Positions 37,127-47,525 of a DNA stretch of 64,000 nt are shown here, piece by piece; position 1 is the stretch's first letter; every line of letters begins with the position of its first letter. The notes under the pieces are model-generated. The model saw nothing but the letters and a program-made list of their open reading frames with translations, was not told the DNA's origin and ran no database searches. Source of the DNA: Bacteroidota bacterium. GTDB lineage: Bacteria > Bacteroidota > Bacteroidia > Bacteroidales > JAAAOM01. A program made the translations under genes and the position numbers. The stretch is taken from NCBI GenBank assembly GCA_009908855.1, contig JAAAOM010000033.1, positions 34,720 to 98,719 on the forward strand, given 5' to 3'.

Positions 37127-38080
37127 ATGCAAATTTTATTGAGTAAATCTTTAAATATTTTTGATCATCTGGCTACAGAAGAGTATTTATTAAAATCGTA
37201 TAAAACCGAATTTTTAGTAATCTGGCGCAGTTCGCCGACGGTTGTTGTTGGCAAACATCAAAATTTATATGCTGAGACCCATTACCCCCATATTCACCGA
37301 AATAAAATAACGCTGGCCCGGAGAATATCTGGCGGTGGTACGGTATATCATGATGAAGGGAATATTAATTTCACGTTTATAAAAAATGGCGAAGAAGGTA
37401 AACTCGTTGATTTTGAAAAGCAAACCAAACCCATTATCCGTTTTTTAAATCAACTGCACGTAAATGCATCGTTGGGTAAAAGAAACAATATTTTTATTGA
37501 TGGCCTGAAGATTTCGGGTAATGCAGAGCATATCTATAAAAAAAGAATTTTGCACCATGGAACTCTGTTATTTTCAGCAAATTTACAGGAACTGGAAAAT
37601 ACGCTTATTACGCATGAAGACAAATTTACAGATAAAGCGGTTAAATCGGTTCGCGCCCGGGTAACAAATATCAATAACTACCTGGCTCATCCGATATCAA
37701 TTGATGCATTTATATATAAGCTTGCCATGTCGTTCATGAATGAAGAGGTTGCCAGCGATTTTTTTGAGCCAAATAACCCGGATAAACAGGCCATTGAGGA
37801 GCTAAAAAATAAAAAATATATTACCGCAGACTGGATTTTTGGCTATTCGCCGAAATACCAATTCACAGGAAGATTCCGAATCGACGATACCCAATATACC
37901 TTCCGGCTAACTGTTGAAAAGGGAGTTATAAAAATGATTGAATCTGATCATCCTGATTTATACCGGGTACTTAAAGATCAACCCCACCGGTTTGATCCTG
38001 TTAGAAAAGGGGTAAAAAAGCTGTACCCCTATCTTACAAAAAGTAAACTGAATGATGTTGTGTATGCCTTCTTTTATTAG
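37127..38080 (+). CDS. lplA: Lipoate-protein ligase A
   Basis: 317 residues. Catalytic-domain motifs RRISGGGTVYHDEGNINFTFI (lipoyl-AMP site), KISGNAEHIYKKRILHHGTLL with the conserved lysine, and VKSVRARVTNINNYL. The C-terminal accessory domain follows (about 240-317: WIFGYSPKYQFTGRFRID). It attaches salvaged lipoate to E2 and H proteins using ATP. Divergently transcribed from the kinase gene and convergent with the next one. Confidence 0.92.
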   Translation: MQILLSKSLNIFDHLATEEYLLKSYKTEFLVIWRSSPTVVVGKHQNLYAETHYPHIHRNKITLARRISGGGTVYHDEGNINFTFIKNGEEGKLVDFEKQTKPIIRFLNQLHVNASLGKRNNIFIDGLKISGNAEHIYKKRILHHGTLLFSANLQELENTLITHEDKFTDKAVKSVRARVTNINNYLAHPISIDAFIYKLAMSFMNEEVASDFFEPNNPDKQAIEELKNKKYITADWIFGYSPKYQFTGRFRIDDTQYTFRLTVEKGVIKMIESDHPDLYRVLKDQPHRFDPVRKGVKKLYPYLTKSKLNDVVYAFFY

Positions 38081-38098
38081 ATTTTTACAGATAGTGTA

Positions 38099-38692
38099 TT
38101 AAAACACAGCCCCATTTTCAAATGCCCCATCATCACTGGCTTCCTCTTCACCTTCGTCAAGGGGCTCAAGGCCATATACTTCGCCTTCCATGTAATACCC
38201 GGGCATTTCACCATAACCGCCCCGCGTTTCCTCATGGGTAACCAATATATACAGCCCTTTTAAATTCGCTGCTTTTTTCTGCATACGAATGGTTGCACTT
38301 TTTTTGGCAGCCTTTGGTGTGCGACTCGGTGCTGATGCTGCCGATATGGCTCCTCGTTTATATAAGCCGTCAATATCTTTTTCTTTACGGGTTAACAACA
38401 CAGTTTCCCACTGGTAGTCCTCGATCATCTGAAAAATAGGTTTATTAAATTGTTCAATTTTACCTGAACTGTATATTACTTTTTCCACCTGTTTACGCTC
38501 AATGGTATAAACCTCATCATCGTTCGGCATAATAAAACTGATGTAGGAAGGGGTAACTTTAGTAACATCAACAATCAATTTTTTACCCCCCAGCTTAACA
38601 ATGGTATCACTCGGCTCAACGTTTTCTTTGCTCTGTGCAAAGGAAGACACACCAATTACAACTCCAGCCAGTAATGCTATTAACTTCTTCAT
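38099..38692 (-). CDS. Conserved secreted protein of unknown function
   Basis: Taken from the ATG at 38692 (a longer frame needs TTG): 197 residues. Signal peptide KKLIALLAGVVIGVSSFAQ. A small beta-rich stretch (VKLGGKKLIVDVTKVTPSYISF, YTIERKQVEKVIYSSGKIE) resembles the short fold seen in many Bacteroidota periplasmic proteins. A basic Ala/Lys/Ser region (about 118-145) follows, then an acidic C-terminus (DEGEEEASDDGAFENG). Not recognised. No operon partner; it is convergent with lplA. Confidence 0.7.
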   Translation of the reverse strand: MKKLIALLAGVVIGVSSFAQSKENVEPSDTIVKLGGKKLIVDVTKVTPSYISFIMPNDDEVYTIERKQVEKVIYSSGKIEQFNKPIFQMIEDYQWETVLLTRKEKDIDGLYKRGAISAASAPSRTPKAAKKSATIRMQKKAANLKGLYILVTHEETRGGYGEMPGYYMEGEVYGLEPLDEGEEEASDDGAFENGAVF

Positions 38693-38794
38693 ATTCAATG
38701 TTTTATTTTACCAAATAAGGTATTTACAAATTACTAATTATTCACAACTCGTGCAAAATCATTTTACAAAATAATAACCAAAAAGGATGCCAAT

Positions 38795-39136
38795 TTACCG
38801 ATTACTGCCCCTGGTCAAAAAATAAAAGGCCATTAAAAACATCGAAAGTTTCAGGTAAAAGGTATTGGTCATTAGAATTCCGCCACCCGTAAATACCTCA
38901 AAAACAATCAGCAACATAATTATTAACGAAGACAACACTGTTAAATGATGCCGTTTAACAAATCCGCCCGCAATGAGCAAAAAGGCAAAAACAACGTAAA
39001 ACAGTGACATGTAGAAATAAATATCCCTGAAATTAAATTGCAGAAAAATAAATAAATTCTTGTATAATAGCAGTATACCCAGAAATAAACGTAATAACCA
39101 CTGCGAAATGCCGCTTAACGATTTAACAGGTTTCAT
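38795..39136 (-). CDS. Small four-helix membrane protein of unknown function
   Basis: From the ATG at 39136 (MKPVKSLSG), 113 residues; the longer frame starts at TTG. Four hydrophobic helices: WLLRLFLGILLLYKNLFIFL, YFYMSLFYVVFAFLLIAGGF, TVLSSLIIMLLIVFEVF and FYLKLSMFLMAFYFLT. The layout is like DoxX/small integral membrane proteins, but no diagnostic motif is visible. Divergent from plsC. Confidence 0.6.
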   Translation of the reverse strand: MKPVKSLSGISQWLLRLFLGILLLYKNLFIFLQFNFRDIYFYMSLFYVVFAFLLIAGGFVKRHHLTVLSSLIIMLLIVFEVFTGGGILMTNTFYLKLSMFLMAFYFLTRGSNR

Positions 39137-39206
39137 TTTAAAATCTTTTGAAGGTTTATTCAACAAATATATACAGTACTCAACAGGAATAAGATATATT
39201 TGGCCT

Positions 39207-39214
39207 TATTTTTG
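39207..39214 (+). promoter_or_regulatory. Possible -7 promoter element of the plsC transcript
   Basis: TATTTTTG matches TAnnTTTG about 57 nt upstream of plsC; no TTG sits at the right distance upstream, so support is partial. Confidence 0.35.
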
Positions 39215-39270
39215 CAAAAAACACCATCTTAATAATATTGACCTTGTTCATTCTTTGAAATTAACAACGC

Positions 39271-40002
39271 ATGATCCAAAAAATAGTTTCAATTTATGGT
39301 TGGATTGCACTTTTTATTGTGTTAATCATATTGTTTCCTCCATTTTTGCTTATTTATATCGCAACCTATTTATTCGACCCCAAATTAAAAGTGCTGCATG
39401 GTATGACTACTTTCTGGGCATTTTCATTTTTAAGCGTACACCCTTATTGGCGTGTTAAAGTTGAAAATAAAGAAAATTTCGAGTCAGGCAAAACGTATGT
39501 AATGATCAGCAATCATCAGTCATTCGTAGATATTCTTTTGGTTTATCAAATTAATAAATATTTCAAATGGGTATCGAAGGCTGAAAACTTCAAAATGCCC
39601 ATTGTTGGCTGGGTAATGAGCATGAACAGATATATATCGGTACATCGTGAAAGCCGCAAAAGTATTCTCAAAATGATTGAAGACTGTGGAAAGATGATCC
39701 GTAAAGGTGCTTCAGTTATGATTTTCCCTGAAGGCACACGTTCACACAGCGATCAAATGCGAAATTTTAAGGAAGGCGCTTTTCAAATAGCCCTGCAACA
39801 GAAAGCACCCATTCTTCCTATAGTATTGTCTGGTTCAGCACGTGCCCTGCCCCGTAAAGGATGGGTGTTTCCTAAGACCAACAGGATGAAAATGAAAGTA
39901 TTACCTGCTTGGGAATATGACACATTTGCCCATTTGGATGCCGGTGAGCTGGCCCGAAAAATGCGGGAATTTATGGAAAAAGAACTGCAACAATTAAACT
40001 GA
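39271..40002 (+). CDS. plsC: 1-acyl-sn-glycerol-3-phosphate acyltransferase (PlsC family)
   Basis: 243 residues. An N-terminal membrane helix (IVSIYGWIALFIVLIILFPPFLLIYIA) anchors an acyltransferase domain. The catalytic NHQSFVD box (HX4D, H82 and D87), the substrate-binding FPEGTRS (152-158) and PILPIVLSGS are all in place. It acylates lysophosphatidate in phospholipid synthesis at the inner membrane; some family members act on ornithine or other lipids. The following gene continues in the same reading frame after the TGA stop. Confidence 0.87.
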   Translation: MIQKIVSIYGWIALFIVLIILFPPFLLIYIATYLFDPKLKVLHGMTTFWAFSFLSVHPYWRVKVENKENFESGKTYVMISNHQSFVDILLVYQINKYFKWVSKAENFKMPIVGWVMSMNRYISVHRESRKSILKMIEDCGKMIRKGASVMIFPEGTRSHSDQMRNFKEGAFQIALQQKAPILPIVLSGSARALPRKGWVFPKTNRMKMKVLPAWEYDTFAHLDAGELARKMREFMEKELQQLN

Positions 40003-40008
40003 CAGGTA

Positions 40009-40761
40009 TTGACATTCCAACAAACCATACGTAAACTAGGTTATTTGACTGATCAGAAAGGAATTCGGAATCGATATTTACGTGAGCAACCCAATTGGAA
40101 AGAACATATTGACCAAACCCGACAATTCATACAATCGTGTATTGAACGACATAAACCATTGTCGATAGCCATTTTGGGAAGCGGTTGGTTGTTGGATATT
40201 CCTGCAGAATGGCTGGCACAAAATAGCAAAACCGTATATCTGATAGATGTTTTCCATCCTGAACCCGCACAACAGCTACAAAAAAAATATAACCATGTTA
40301 TTCTCCTTAGTCTTGATCTTTCCGGATGCGCTGAACAAGCATTGCATGCCGGAAAAAAGTTAACGGGAAAGAAAAGAGCTTTTGAAAATATCCGGCCAAA
40401 TATTGAGTTAAAATTACCGGTTGACTACATGATTTCAGTAAATCTGCTTGATCAGTTAGATACTATTTTACTCGACTACTTGAGGAAAAAAATCAGTATA
40501 TCGGATTGGGAAGCCTGTCAATTCAGTCAAAAAGTACAGGCCGCGCACCTACAATTATTAACCAAAAACAATTCGTCTATTGTCTGCTCAATAAAAGAAA
40601 AACGCTTATCCATGCAACATGAACTAAAGGAGGAAAACATGTTGTTGCAAGTTAAGCTGCCGGAAAAAAACGCCAAACGATGGTCCTGGCTTTTTGATAC
40701 CAACGGTAGCTATTATCCCAAGCGCAAAACCGTATTTGAGGTGATGGCAATGGAATTGTAA
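40009..40761 (+). CDS. Putative class I methyltransferase-like protein
   Basis: 250 residues if started at the TTG at 40009, 6 nt after the plsC stop; no ATG occurs before the middle of the frame. A SAM-pocket-like strand LSIAILGSGWLLDIPAEWLA (about 51-70) and an acidic second strand KTVYLIDVFHPE suggest a Rossmann methyltransferase fold, but a clear substrate or catalytic motif is missing. The frame is the same as plsC, separated by TGA-CAG-GTA. It lies between plsC and the MutS-like gene and is probably co-transcribed. Function unknown. Confidence 0.65.
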   Translation: MTFQQTIRKLGYLTDQKGIRNRYLREQPNWKEHIDQTRQFIQSCIERHKPLSIAILGSGWLLDIPAEWLAQNSKTVYLIDVFHPEPAQQLQKKYNHVILLSLDLSGCAEQALHAGKKLTGKKRAFENIRPNIELKLPVDYMISVNLLDQLDTILLDYLRKKISISDWEACQFSQKVQAAHLQLLTKNNSSIVCSIKEKRLSMQHELKEENMLLQVKLPEKNAKRWSWLFDTNGSYYPKRKTVFEVMAMEL

Positions 40762-40799
40762 TTATTATGGAATGTTTTATATAATCCACTTGACACCCG

Positions 40800-42602
40800 A
40801 TGAAAAATAACTTGATAAACTATTACCAAAGACGAAAATCATTTGTTGAATTTCGACATAAGCGGCTCCGGAGAATATCAGGCCGGTTGGCTTTAGCCAG
40901 GCTGATTATGTTCCTGTTATTACTGATATTTATTTACCTGGCTATAAATATCAATGGATGGTTTTGGGCAGCTGCCCCGATCGTGCTTTTGTTATTCGTG
41001 TTTCTGGTAAAGAAAAACGGGCAAATAAAAGAATATATACAAATATACGATCAGCTGCTTTACCTCCATCAACAGGAAATAACCTGTCAGCAGTATGATT
41101 TTGAAAGTTACGATGATGGCAGGGAATATATGGATATGCAGCACCCCTATTCAAGCGACCTGGATATTTTCGGACGCAAATCACTTTTTCAGTTTATAAA
41201 CCGAACCCAAACTATTTGGGGCAGAGACAGATTAGCCGGTTATCTCACTTCATTCACAACCATACCTGATGAAATAACCATGAGACAGGATTCCATCAAC
41301 GAATTATGCAAATACATCGGTTTGCGGCAGAAATTTTGGGCTTATGCCTGCTATTACAAAATGGACGGGAATGAATACAACCAGCTGATTGATTTGCTGA
41401 ACACGCCATTGGGTGTTGTAAACTCCAAATTTTTCAGGTTCTGTAGAGCCATTCTGCCACTTCTGTTCCTGATTATATTTGTATGTGCCATGCTGAATAT
41501 TTTACCCTGGCAGCCGGTGCTTTTGCTGTTTGGGGTAAACTGGATTATCACAGGCATGTATATCAAAACAACCAATCAGAAACATAGCAGCCTTGAAAAT
41601 CAAAATCGTCGCTTTGCAACGATACTTGATCTGCTGGCACTCATACAGGTAAAATCATTCAACGCAAAAAAGAATGTTGACCTAAAAAACAAACTTTTCT
41701 CTGATCAACATAATAGCCGGAAAGAGCTGTTGAGATTTAAAAAAATTGTTAAGGCATTTGATTTTCGACTAAATATTATCATGAACCTGATATTAAACGG
41801 AAGTATTTTATGGGACTTGCAGTGTTTAAATAACGTGGAAAAATGGCGCAGCCGGTATTCAAAAAATATCCCCGTTTATTTTGAAACCATTGGTGAGTTC
41901 GATGCCATGTTTTGTCTGGGTAATTTTGCCTTCAATCACCCCGGGAATAATTTCCCTTCTATATCGAATAAATATTTATTTCATGCAACTGACCTGGGAC
42001 ACCCGTTAATCTCTCCTGAACAGAGGGTGAATAACTCGTTAACCATCAACCAACAAGGACTGTTCATTATAGTTACCGGTGCCAATATGGCGGGAAAAAG
42101 CACTTTTCTGCGTACCATAGGCATCAATCAATTACTGGCCTGCAACGGGCTGCCGGTGATTGCTTCTCATTTCAGCTTTACACCCATGCCACTATTCACC
42201 TCTATGCGCACAAAAGATTCATTGGGTGAGAATGAATCATACTTTTATGCCGAGCTTAAAAGGCTGCATCAGTTGGTTGAATTAATCAGTCAGGGAACCC
42301 GACCGTTTATAATGCTGGATGAAATCTTAAAAGGAACAAACTCAGCCGATAAATTGAAAGGCAGCATCGCCTTTTTAAACCAACTCATTCGAAAGCAATG
42401 TACAGGTATAATTGCCACCCACGACCTGGCTCTGACAGAGCTGGAAAAAGACTACCCTGATCATATCCGTAATAAATGTTTTGAGATACAAATAGAAAAT
42501 GGCAAAATGCATTTCGACTATAAATTGTTGAATGGAGTTACGCAACACATGAATGCATTGCTTCTAATGAAGCAGATGAATATTATTTCCGATCAATCCT
42601 GA
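40800..42602 (+). CDS. Membrane-anchored MutS-like ATPase
   Basis: 600 residues. Two hydrophobic hairpins (about 35-70: ALARLIMFLLLLIFIYLAI, FWAAAPIVLLLFVFLV; and about 210-255: ILPLLFLIIFVCAML, WQPVLLLFGVNWIITGMYI) place it in the membrane. A MutS lever-like helical region follows (about 260-400), then the MutS ATPase: Walker A GANMAGKST (427-435), SLGENESYFYAELKRL, Walker B PFIMLDEILKGTNSADK (signature), and IIATHDLALTELE. The mismatch-recognition and connector domains of true MutS are missing. Homologues exist in this phylum, but the role is not established. Third gene after plsC, 38 nt downstream of the previous stop. Confidence 0.82.
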   Translation: MKNNLINYYQRRKSFVEFRHKRLRRISGRLALARLIMFLLLLIFIYLAININGWFWAAAPIVLLLFVFLVKKNGQIKEYIQIYDQLLYLHQQEITCQQYDFESYDDGREYMDMQHPYSSDLDIFGRKSLFQFINRTQTIWGRDRLAGYLTSFTTIPDEITMRQDSINELCKYIGLRQKFWAYACYYKMDGNEYNQLIDLLNTPLGVVNSKFFRFCRAILPLLFLIIFVCAMLNILPWQPVLLLFGVNWIITGMYIKTTNQKHSSLENQNRRFATILDLLALIQVKSFNAKKNVDLKNKLFSDQHNSRKELLRFKKIVKAFDFRLNIIMNLILNGSILWDLQCLNNVEKWRSRYSKNIPVYFETIGEFDAMFCLGNFAFNHPGNNFPSISNKYLFHATDLGHPLISPEQRVNNSLTINQQGLFIIVTGANMAGKSTFLRTIGINQLLACNGLPVIASHFSFTPMPLFTSMRTKDSLGENESYFYAELKRLHQLVELISQGTRPFIMLDEILKGTNSADKLKGSIAFLNQLIRKQCTGIIATHDLALTELEKDYPDHIRNKCFEIQIENGKMHFDYKLLNGVTQHMNALLLMKQMNIISDQS

Positions 42603-43017
42603 ATCATGCGCCCTTAGTATTCAGGTTCCTTCTTATTTTTCTCATACAATGGCATCAAAACATGTAATTCTGGTATACCATGCTCTAAAAATTTCCTGAA
42701 TACCCTGCCAAACCAATATGAGAAATATTTAATTGAATAAGTGTGCTCATTTAAATTAAAGCATTGGATGCAACTACGAATTCACATAGCGAATAACTAT
42801 TTAACATAATAAAATTAAAACCACCGCACTATTCGTTCAGAAAATTTGAATAAAAATATATATCAACATTTTCTTAACAACGGAAAAAACTTATTATTCA
42901 ATCATTTAGCTAAACACAAAACAAACCGACTGCAATAATCCTGTTAATTACCGGTTGATAAACAAATATGAGCTCCAACTTGCTTTTATATATCTTTGTG
43001 CAAATTGATAAGAAATT
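42603..43017. other. Intergenic region upstream of parE, with promoter element and a possible ORF remnant
   Basis: About 415 nt. TATCTTTG at 42991-42998 is a good -7 promoter element for parE, about 20 nt before its ATG; a matching TTG is not at the right distance. On the minus strand 42614-42781 a 55-codon frame without a start (ending …LEHGIPELHVLMPLYEKN… then stop) may be a gene remnant. Confidence 0.45.
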
Positions 43018-44859
43018 ATGAGCGCAGCGGCAAACTATTCGGAAGAGAGCATTAAAACCTTAGACTGGAAAGAGCACATTCGCAAAAGGCCGGGCATGTA
43101 CATCGGCAAGCTGGGTGATGGCTCATCCCAGGATGATGGTATTTACATACTTATTAAAGAGGTGCTGGATAATTCCATTGATGAATACATGATGGGGCAC
43201 GGCAAAAAAATCAAAATTGATATTGAAGAACACCAGGTTACCATCCGTGATTTTGGACGTGGCATACCCCTGGGCAAGGTGCTTGATGTAGCCTCTAAAA
43301 TGAATACCGGCGCCAAGTACGATTCCAAAGTATTTAAAAAATCGGTAGGACTGAACGGAGTTGGTATCAAAGCCGTAAATGCCCTGTCCAGTAATTTCAC
43401 CATTGAATCAGCCCGTGAAGGTGAATTAAAAAGGATACTTTTTTCAGAAGGAAATGTAATTGAAGAATCACCCAACGAAAAAACCAATGAGAAAAATGGA
43501 ACCAAAGTAGTTTTTATACCCGACGAGTCAGTTTTTGGTAAATACCGCTATTTGCAGGAATACATTGAGCAAATGGCGAAAAATTATGTATACCTCAATG
43601 CCGGTTTAATAATCGAATTAAATGGTGAGGCCTATCAATCGAAAAACGGATTGCTCGATTTGCTGGAAGACAATCTAACACAGCCAAGTCTGTACAATCC
43701 AATACACATGAAAGCCGAAGATATTGAAATTACTTTCACGCACGGAACAGGATATGGCGAGACCTATTACGCATTTGTAAACGGGCAGAATACCACCCAG
43801 GGCGGAACACATTTGTCAGCCTTTAAAGAGGCGCTTGTAAAAACCATTCGTGAATTTTACAAAAAGGATTTTGACCCATCCGATATTCGTACTTCTGTTA
43901 TAGCAGCTATCAGCATTAAAGTGGAAGAGCCGGTATTTGAATCGCAGACCAAAACAAAACTTGGTTCCAAAGACATAGGGCCGGAAGGCCCCTCAGTTCG
44001 TAATTTTATACTTGATTTTGTAAAAACATACCTTGATAATTACCTGCACAAGCAGCCGGAAACGGCGGATATTCTGCTTAAAAAAATCCTGGAATCGGAA
44101 AAAGAACGAAAAGCCATATCCGGTATCAAAAAACTGGCCCGTGAGCGTGCGCGAAAAGCCAATGTACATAATAAAAAACTTAGAGACTGTAAGATCCATT
44201 ATAATTCCAAACATGACCGCCGGATGGAAACCACCATTTTTATTACCGAGGGTGACTCGGCCAGCGGTTCCCTTACCAAAGCACGGGATGTTTACACCCA
44301 GGCTGTTTTTAGCCTGAAAGGCAAACCCCTGAACACCTATGGATTAACCAAAAAAATAGTTTACGAAAACGAAGAATTTAACCTGCTGCAAGCAGCACTG
44401 GATATTGAAGAAGACATTGAGAACCTGCGTTACCACAATGTTGTGATTGCCACTGATGCCGATGTGGATGGCATGCATATCCGACTGCTTTTGATCACCT
44501 TCTTTCTCCAGTTCTTTCCCGATCTTATTAAAAAAGGGCATTTATACATATTGCAAACACCCCTTTTTAGAGTGCGCAACAAAAAAGAAACCATTTATTG
44601 TTACAACGACCATGAAAAGGATGCGGCCGTTAAAAAACTAGGTGCCAATCCGGAAATCACCCGATTTAAAGGGCTTGGTGAAATTTCTCCCGATGAATTC
44701 AAACATTTTATCACCAATGATATCCGCCTGGAGCCGGTTAGAATTCGCAAGGAGGATGATCTGTTGCACATGCTTGATTTTTACATGGGTAAGAATACAC
44801 CTAACCGGCAGGAATTTATTATTGAACATTTACGCATCGAAGAAGACCTGATAGCATAG
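43018..44859 (+). CDS. parE: DNA topoisomerase IV subunit B
   Basis: 613 residues, GHKL ATPase then TOPRIM. ATP site: [26 protein letters not shown] (Asn/Asp pair), DFGRGIPLG and [41 protein letters not shown], then [20 protein letters not shown]. The C-terminus [18 protein letters not shown] is typical. Forms the ParC2E2 tetramer that decatenates daughter chromosomes. Adjacency to a type II subunit A gene (parC) and the lack of GyrB-specific inserts favour ParE over GyrB. Confidence 0.92.
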   Translation: MSAAANYSEESIKTLDWKEHIRKRPGMYIGKLGDGSSQDDGIYILIKEVLDNSIDEYMMGHGKKIKIDIEEHQVTIRDFGRGIPLGKVLDVASKMNTGAKYDSKVFKKSVGLNGVGIKAVNALSSNFTIESAREGELKRILFSEGNVIEESPNEKTNEKNGTKVVFIPDESVFGKYRYLQEYIEQMAKNYVYLNAGLIIELNGEAYQSKNGLLDLLEDNLTQPSLYNPIHMKAEDIEITFTHGTGYGETYYAFVNGQNTTQGGTHLSAFKEALVKTIREFYKKDFDPSDIRTSVIAAISIKVEEPVFESQTKTKLGSKDIGPEGPSVRNFILDFVKTYLDNYLHKQPETADILLKKILESEKERKAISGIKKLARERARKANVHNKKLRDCKIHYNSKHDRRMETTIFITEGDSASGSLTKARDVYTQAVFSLKGKPLNTYGLTKKIVYENEEFNLLQAALDIEEDIENLRYHNVVIATDADVDGMHIRLLLITFFLQFFPDLIKKGHLYILQTPLFRVRNKKETIYCYNDHEKDAAVKKLGANPEITRFKGLGEISPDEFKHFITNDIRLEPVRIRKEDDLLHMLDFYMGKNTPNRQEFIIEHLRIEEDLIA

Positions 44860-44870
44860 AGTAAAAAATA

Positions 44871-47507
44871 ATGAGTACAGACAATATTAACCAGCATAAC
44901 GACCCCGAAAAAGATAATATTCAACATTTTGACAGCCCGGGAGACGATGGCGCAGGAACCGGTGATGATGACAAACATGTAAAAAAGATTACCGGTTTGT
45001 ATAAGGATTGGTTTCTGGATTATGCATCGTATGTAATACTGGAGCGTGCAGTGCCTCATATCAACGACGGGCTGAAACCCGTTCAACGCCGTATACTGCA
45101 TTCCATGCGGCGTCTCGAAGACGGACGCTATCATAAAGTGGCCAATATAATAGGCAATACCATGATGTTCCATCCCCACGGCGATGCATCCATCGGCGAT
45201 GCCCTGGTACAAATGGGACAAAAAGAAGTGCTGGTTGACCCACAGGGTAACTGGGGTAATACCTTTACCGGAGACGGAGCCGCCGCTCCGCGTTACATTG
45301 AAGCACGGTTATCCAAATTTGCACTCGATGTGGTGTTCAATCCCAAAACCACCGAATGGAAATTATCGTATGACGGTAGAAATAACGAACCCGTTACATT
45401 GCCGGTGAAATTTCCTTTATTATTGGCACAGGGTGTGGAAGGGATAGCTGTTGGCCTGGCATCCAAAATATTGCCCCATAATTTTAATGAACTCATAGAT
45501 GCATCCATTGCCCACTTAAAAGGCAAAGCATTTGAATTGTACCCCGATTTTCCTTCCGGTGGTTTAATTGATGTGTCGCGTTACAACGACGGTCTCAGAG
45601 GTGGTGTTGTGCGTATACGTTCGAAAATAAGCAAGCTCGATAATAAAACCCTGGTTATAGAAGACATCCCTTATGGTAAAACCACCACAACACTGATTGA
45701 TTCGGTTATCAAAGCCAATGAAAAAGGGAAAATAAAAATCAAAAAAATTGACGATAATACAGCGGAAAAAGTTGAGATACACGTTCATTTAGCCCCCGGT
45801 ATTTCATCGGATAAAACCATTGATGCCTTATACGCATTTACCGATTGCGAAATACCAATTTCACCAAACGCCTGCGTAATTGAAGATGAAAAGCCAAAAT
45901 TCCTGGGTGTATCTGATATTCTGAAACATTGCACCATTCAAACCAGGGAGTTATTAACCAAAGAGCTTGAAATACGCAAAAGTGAGTTGCAGGAAGACTG
46001 GCATCAGGCGTCGCTGGAAAAAATATTTATCCTCAATGAAATTTATGAAGACATTAAGGATTGTAAAACCGAAGAAGAAATTCTTACCGCCATTGATGAA
46101 GGACTAAAGCCCTTTGTTAAAAACCTGTGGCGAGAAGTTACACATGACGATTTGGTGCGCCTGTCAAACATCCCCATCAAAAGGATATCAAAATACAGCT
46201 CCTTCAAAGCCGATGAGTATATAAAACGCATTGAAGAAGAGATAAGTGAAGTTGAGCATCACCTGAATAATATCATTCCATACACCATAAAATGGTACGA
46301 GAATATTAAAAAGAAATACGGCAAAGGAAGAGAACGCAAAACAGAGATTCGTAATTTCGATGTGATTGAAGCCACCAAAGTAGTGGTAGCCAATGAAAAA
46401 CTATATGTCAACCGCAAAGAAGGATTCGTTGGCATGGGCCTTAAAAAAGACGAATATGTATGCGATTGCTCTGATATCGACGACCTGCTAACCATTCGCA
46501 AAGACGGAACCTACAAAATTACCAAGGTAGCTGATAAAGATTTTGTGGGCAAAGATATCATTCATGTCTCGGTTTTTAATAAAAACGACAACCGCACTAT
46601 CTACAACCTTATTTACAGAGATGGATACAAAGGTGCAATTATGATAAAAAGGTGTGCCATTACAGGCCTCACCCGTGATAAAGATTATTCCCTGACAAAA
46701 GGAACCGAAGGGTCAGAAATACTGTATTTATCGGTAAACCCGAATGGCGAGGCGGAAATTGTGAAAGTTTACCTGAAACCACGCCCCCGGTTGCGAAACC
46801 TCATTTTCGAGGCCAATTTTGCAGAACAGGTTATCAAAGGTAAAAATGCCGCAGGAAATATCCTTACCAAGTATGGCATTCATAAAATCGTTCTCAAAGA
46901 AAAAGGAGAATCAACATTGGGTGGACAAAACGTTTATTTCGACAAAGATGTGAATCGTTTTAACCATGACGGAAACGGTGACTTATTGGGTGAGTTTAAG
47001 GGCAATGAAAAAGTAGTAATTATTACCGATGGTGGTCAATACCGTACTACGGTACCAGATACTTCACAACACCTGGAAACCAATATACTTAAAATTGAAA
47101 AATTTGATCCGGAAAAAGTATATACAGCCGTTTTTTATGATGCCGATCAACAATATTATTACCTGAAACGATTTACACCGGAGGCATCCGATAAATTAAT
47201 TGAATTTATCGGAGACAACCCTGAATCAAAGCTGGTAGCGTTATCCGACCAGGTATATCCACGGTTTGAAATTACTTTTGGCGGAAAACATAAATCCCGT
47301 GATCCGGAAATTATTGAAGCCGATGACTTTATAGCCGTTAAAAGCTACAAAGCGCGGGGTAAACGATTAACTACTTTTGCGGTGAAAACCATAAAAGAAC
47401 TGGAACCCGTTAAATTTCCTGAATCACCCAATAATGCGTCAAATAATGATGATTCAGATGACGCGGATGATGCTGACCCCAACAACCAAATGAAACTGGA
47501 TTGGTAA
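44871..47507 (+). CDS. parC: DNA topoisomerase IV subunit A
   Basis: 878 residues. Breakage-reunion domain with DGLKPVQRRILHSM, HPHGDASIGDALVQM and GAAAPRYIEARL, whose Y142 makes the covalent DNA link; then a coiled-coil tower and a beta-pinwheel C-terminal domain with degenerate blades. The extreme C-terminus is acidic (NNDDSDDADDADPNN). No GyrA box is seen, which supports ParC. It starts 11 nt after parE, so the pair is an operon. Confidence 0.92.
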   Translation: MSTDNINQHNDPEKDNIQHFDSPGDDGAGTGDDDKHVKKITGLYKDWFLDYASYVILERAVPHINDGLKPVQRRILHSMRRLEDGRYHKVANIIGNTMMFHPHGDASIGDALVQMGQKEVLVDPQGNWGNTFTGDGAAAPRYIEARLSKFALDVVFNPKTTEWKLSYDGRNNEPVTLPVKFPLLLAQGVEGIAVGLASKILPHNFNELIDASIAHLKGKAFELYPDFPSGGLIDVSRYNDGLRGGVVRIRSKISKLDNKTLVIEDIPYGKTTTTLIDSVIKANEKGKIKIKKIDDNTAEKVEIHVHLAPGISSDKTIDALYAFTDCEIPISPNACVIEDEKPKFLGVSDILKHCTIQTRELLTKELEIRKSELQEDWHQASLEKIFILNEIYEDIKDCKTEEEILTAIDEGLKPFVKNLWREVTHDDLVRLSNIPIKRISKYSSFKADEYIKRIEEEISEVEHHLNNIIPYTIKWYENIKKKYGKGRERKTEIRNFDVIEATKVVVANEKLYVNRKEGFVGMGLKKDEYVCDCSDIDDLLTIRKDGTYKITKVADKDFVGKDIIHVSVFNKNDNRTIYNLIYRDGYKGAIMIKRCAITGLTRDKDYSLTKGTEGSEILYLSVNPNGEAEIVKVYLKPRPRLRNLIFEANFAEQVIKGKNAAGNILTKYGIHKIVLKEKGESTLGGQNVYFDKDVNRFNHDGNGDLLGEFKGNEKVVIITDGGQYRTTVPDTSQHLETNILKIEKFDPEKVYTAVFYDADQQYYYLKRFTPEASDKLIEFIGDNPESKLVALSDQVYPRFEITFGGKHKSRDPEIIEADDFIAVKSYKARGKRLTTFAVKTIKELEPVKFPESPNNASNNDDSDDADDADPNNQMKLDW

Positions 47508-47525
47508 AAGATAAATAACCCGACA

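Noticed and set aside
39060..39458. 132-codon plus-strand frame spanning the plsC start
   Set aside because: Overlaps both the small membrane protein gene and plsC in a different frame; plsC has clear motifs.
44781..45221. 146-codon minus-strand frame at the parE-parC junction
   Set aside because: Antisense to two conserved genes, no domain seen.
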